Assembly: GCA_051653405.1 (NCBI GenBank)
Contig: JBOFWC010000087.1
Coordinates: 1 to 8,444, forward strand
Length of the DNA stretch: 8,444 nt
Direction of reading: 5' to 3'
Origin: Proteocatella sp051653405
GTDB lineage: Bacteria; Bacillota; Clostridia; Peptostreptococcales; Filifactoraceae
In this document: piece after piece, positions 6,220 to 8,444 of the stretch
Position numbering within the stretch: position 1 is the stretch's first letter
Layout of the letters: each line of letters starts with the position of its first letter
The notes under the pieces: model-generated
Told to the model about the DNA's origin: nothing
What the model saw: the letters and a program-made list of their open reading frames with translations, nothing else
The model's database searches: none
Translations under genes and position numbers: made by a program

Positions 6220-7740
6220 ATGTTTCCCATCAATATCTTTGTTCTTTCATGTATAAATGATCCAAACATATTTTCCAAATATGAACAATTGTTGTCAAAA
6301 AGAGAAGAATTACATCTTACAAAACCATATGAACAAAGCTCTTTACAAGCTCTTATAAACAATTTATTTTTAAATAGCATTAAAGTCACTGCTTTAAATG
6401 GATTTTACTTTTCTTTCACAATAAGCCAAATTAGTAAAGAATTCGATTTATTGAAAATAGCAAAAGATCAATCTTTTATATTAAATATTGAGTTAAAAAG
6501 CGATGATATCCCTTTGGAAAAAATTCAAAAACAACTTATTCAAAATCAGCACTATTTGCAACATATATCTCAAAACATTGCATCTTATACCTATATATCT
6601 TCAACCAATAAACTATACTATCTTGACAAAGAAAAAAATTTACAACCAGCAGATTTTTCTTCATTAATAGAGTCAATAAACAATCTCGAAGACTTTCTTA
6701 CTATCGATTTAAACTTGCTATTTAAAGTTTCAGACTATTTAGTTTCTCCAATAAATCACACCGATAAATTTATTAATCATCAATACTTTTTAACCTCACA
6801 ACAAGAAGAAATTTCTTGCAATATTCTTCAATCTATCTACTCAAAAACAGCTACAAAATTCATTGGTCTAACAGGATTTGCCGGAACAGGAAAAACTCTT
6901 TTATTGTATAATATTGCAAGAGAATGCACTATGCACGGAAAAGTATGTATTATCCATTGTGGAATTTTATCAGATGGGCATATTAGTTTATCTCAAAAAA
7001 TCGATAATCTCGATATATACCCTATAAAAAATCTACGTAACGATGTCCCTTTAGATTCTTATGACTTCATATTTGTTGACGAAACGCAGAGGATATACAC
7101 AACTCAATTTAATCACTTAATAGCCATAATAAACAAAAGCAAAAAATATTGCATACTTTCATTTGATTCGAATCAAGTTTTATCAAAATCTGAAGTGCGC
7201 AATAATATTTGTGAAAAAATCAAAAAATTAACACCTAAAATTTATACTTTGTCAAAAAAGATTAGAACTAACAAAGAACTTTCCAGTTTTATGAAAATCC
7301 TATTCAACCACAAGGCTATAAATAGCAATGACCATTATCTATACAATAACATCAATGTAATTTGGGCCAATTCTCCTAAAGAAGCACATTTAATAATTGA
7401 AAACTATAAAAATGCACATTATACTTTTATAAATTATACATCATCAACTTACAAACATTCACCATTTGATATTTTTGCTGATATAAATGACTCTAATACC
7501 CATAAAGTTTTAGGGCAAGAATTCGATAATGTACTAGTCCTATTAGATAATTCTTTTTTTTATAATGATGAAAAAGTTTTATGCACATGTACTCATCCAA
7601 ATCCAGACTACTTATATCATAAATTATTATTTCAAGCCGTAACAAGGACTCGACAAAAACTTTGTATTATTGTAATTAACAATAAAAAGTTATTTGAAGA
7701 TATCTTGTCTATAAAAATAAACGCTATATCTCATATTTAA
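6220..7740 (+). CDS. PD-(D/E)XK nuclease / DUF2075 SF1 helicase fusion, Nhi-like
   Basis: A protein of 506 residues from ATG 6220; positions below count from the ATG at 6211. The N-terminal ~120 residues hold KEFDLLKI (D79), ILNIELKS (E94, K96) and Q111-x3-Y115, matching the D...E-x-K...Q-x3-Y pattern of RecB-type PD-(D/E)XK nucleases. Then come SF1 helicase motifs: Walker A GFAGTGKT (222-229), Walker B FIFVDETQR (286-294), motif III LSFDSNQ (316-322), motif IV IRTN (351-354), motif V GQEFDNV (435-441) and motif VI FQAVTRTR (474-481). This is the DUF2075/Schlafen-like helicase layout. The domain pair resembles Nhi, a staphylococcal nuclease-helicase that acts against phage DNA; that link is from family knowledge, not a search. 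All key residues are present, so it should be active. It is the only plus-strand gene here, divergent from DUF6602, with its own promoter. Alternative: a DNA repair enzyme. Confidence 0.8.
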   Translation: MFPINIFVLSCINDPNIFSKYEQLLSKREELHLTKPYEQSSLQALINNLFLNSIKVTALNGFYFSFTISQISKEFDLLKIAKDQSFILNIELKSDDIPLEKIQKQLIQNQHYLQHISQNIASYTYISSTNKLYYLDKEKNLQPADFSSLIESINNLEDFLTIDLNLLFKVSDYLVSPINHTDKFINHQYFLTSQQEEISCNILQSIYSKTATKFIGLTGFAGTGKTLLLYNIARECTMHGKVCIIHCGILSDGHISLSQKIDNLDIYPIKNLRNDVPLDSYDFIFVDETQRIYTTQFNHLIAIINKSKKYCILSFDSNQVLSKSEVRNNICEKIKKLTPKIYTLSKKIRTNKELSSFMKILFNHKAINSNDHYLYNNINVIWANSPKEAHLIIENYKNAHYTFINYTSSTYKHSPFDIFADINDSNTHKVLGQEFDNVLVLLDNSFFYNDEKVLCTCTHPNPDYLYHKLLFQAVTRTRQKLCIIVINNKKLFEDILSIKINAISHI

Positions 7741-7788
7741 CAATGAAATACGTGCATCATTTTAGAAACTATCAATGACATAAAATGA

Positions 7789-7827
7789 ATGGTAAAATAC
7801 AGCAACGAATTTAAAGAAGAACTCGAG
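7789..7827 (+). pseudogene. Possible N-terminal tip of an IS3-family orfA
   Basis: After the helicase stop, ATG 7789 opens MVKYSNEFKEELE, which fits the start of IS3/IS150-type OrfA proteins ('M-x-K-Y-S-x-E-F-K-x-x-V'). The frame then runs into the antisense of the fic 3' end and has no transposase sequence beyond. There is no ribosome binding site. If real, it is a deletion scar of about 13 codons; the match is short and could be chance. Confidence 0.3.
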
Positions 7828-7831
7828 AATT

Positions 7832-8444
7832 TCATCCGATTAATCGAATATAATCTCTCTGTGCCTCTACTACTCGTTCCATAATAAACTGTATAAATAC
7901 CTTCTCGTTCTCATGCCCTTTTTCTAATGCTGCAATATATTCACTACGACAAATTGGAGGAATAACGGCAATTGGATATCCATCCTGCAAAAGTGCTAAG
8001 TTTAATAAAAGTCTTGCTACCCTACCGTTCCCATCAACAAAAGGATGAATGTACACAAATTCTTGATGAAGCTTAGCTGCAAAAACAACTGGATGCTCTA
8101 TAGATCTTACTTCATTAAATTTCTTAATCATTGCTGACATAGACATTTCTATTTGATCATATGGCGTAACATTATATTCTGATCCACTGATAAATACACG
8201 TTGTTTTCTATATACACCAGCATTTGTTTCATCAATTCCTTGATAAAATAATTTATGCAACTGCTTTATATTATCTTCCAATATCATTTTTTCTTTGCTT
8301 AAACTATACATAAAATCATAGGCTTTTTTATGTCCCACAGCTTCTAAAATATCTTTTAACGGTTTTCCCCCAACAGTAAGCCCATCTTCTAAAATAACTT
8401 TTGTTTCCGATATGGTGAGCGAATTCCCTTCCAGAGCATTACTG
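7832..8444 (-). CDS. fic: Fic/DOC-family protein with N-terminal inhibitory motif, 5' end outside window
   Basis: The frame is open from the right edge to TGA 7834-7832, giving 204 codons including the stop; the true start lies beyond the window. A GTG at 8338 is not the start, because conserved sequence continues upstream. The Fic core motif HPFVDGNGRVAR is at 8047-8012, with catalytic His, the D-G-N-G phosphate loop and both Arg. The flap region (AGVYRKQRVFISG) is also present. At the visible N-terminus SNALEGN (8443-8423) matches the inhibitory (S/T)-x-x-x-E-(G/N) motif, whose Glu blocks ATP binding. It precedes the Fic core, as in class II Fic proteins. The expected activity is transfer of AMP to hydroxyl side chains of target proteins, held off until the inhibitory helix moves. 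The target is unknown. It converges on the helicase gene, and its 3' end is echoed at 4756-4812. Confidence 0.9.
   Translation of the reverse strand, partial: SNALEGNSLTISETKVILEDGLTVGGKPLKDILEAVGHKKAYDFMYSLSKEKMILEDNIKQLHKLFYQGIDETNAGVYRKQRVFISGSEYNVTPYDQIEMSMSAMIKKFNEVRSIEHPVVFAAKLHQEFVYIHPFVDGNGRVARLLLNLALLQDGYPIAVIPPICRSEYIAALEKGHENEKVFIQFIMERVVEAQRDYIRLIG

Noticed and set aside
7757..7788. Inverted repeat CATTTTA/TAAAATG as a helicase terminator
   Set aside because: Weak A/T-only stem, 16-nt loop, and no T-run after it on either strand.
1..8444. CRISPR arrays, tRNA, rRNA or riboswitches
   Set aside because: No regularly spaced repeats, no cloverleaf pattern and no known conserved RNA core were seen on reading both strands.

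Overview
The window looks like an accessory, defence-island-like stretch of a Bacillota chromosome or integrated element. The codon use, the GGAGG/AGGAG ribosome binding sites, the -10 boxes and the low G+C content of positions 1290-8444 all fit. A class such as Negativicutes or Clostridia is plausible but cannot be proved from this sequence. The first ~1.1 kb is visibly richer in G+C, so composition changes at about 1180-1290. No rRNA, tRNA or CRISPR array is visible.

Layout, left to right. (1) 1-1090, minus strand: most of a DUF932 plasmid/phage-type gene, running off the left edge. (2) 1091-1289: no gene, but a strong minus-strand terminator hairpin at 1145-1176. (3) 1290-3484, minus strand: a tight two-gene operon. 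It encodes a DndB/DGQHR-like protein, then a HEPN-type protein with an R-x4-H motif. A palindrome lies over the -10 box of its promoter. (4) 3594-4568, minus strand: a PIN-like nuclease. (5) 4756-5000: a scar made of the last codons of a lost fic gene and a decayed IS30-family transposase. (6) 5001-5867, minus strand: a DUF6602 protein, nuclease-like. (7) 5868-6219: a divergent regulatory region with a clear promoter and a C11T7 tract. (8) 6220-7740, plus strand: a protein with an N-terminal PD-(D/E)XK nuclease and a C-terminal DUF2075-type SF1 helicase, resembling Nhi-like phage-defence enzymes. (9) 7789-7827: a possible tip of an IS3-family orfA. (10) 7832-8444, minus strand: a Fic AMP-transferase with an N-terminal inhibitory motif, running off the right edge.

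Taken together, at least five different nucleic-acid- or protein-modifying toxin/effector folds (HEPN, PIN, two PD-(D/E)XK-like, Fic) sit in about 7 kb among IS debris. The best candidates for an undescribed system are the DGQHR-like/HEPN operon, perhaps with the PIN-like gene beside it, and the divergent DUF6602 / nuclease-helicase pair. All functional statements beyond the motifs are inference from family knowledge; no search was run.
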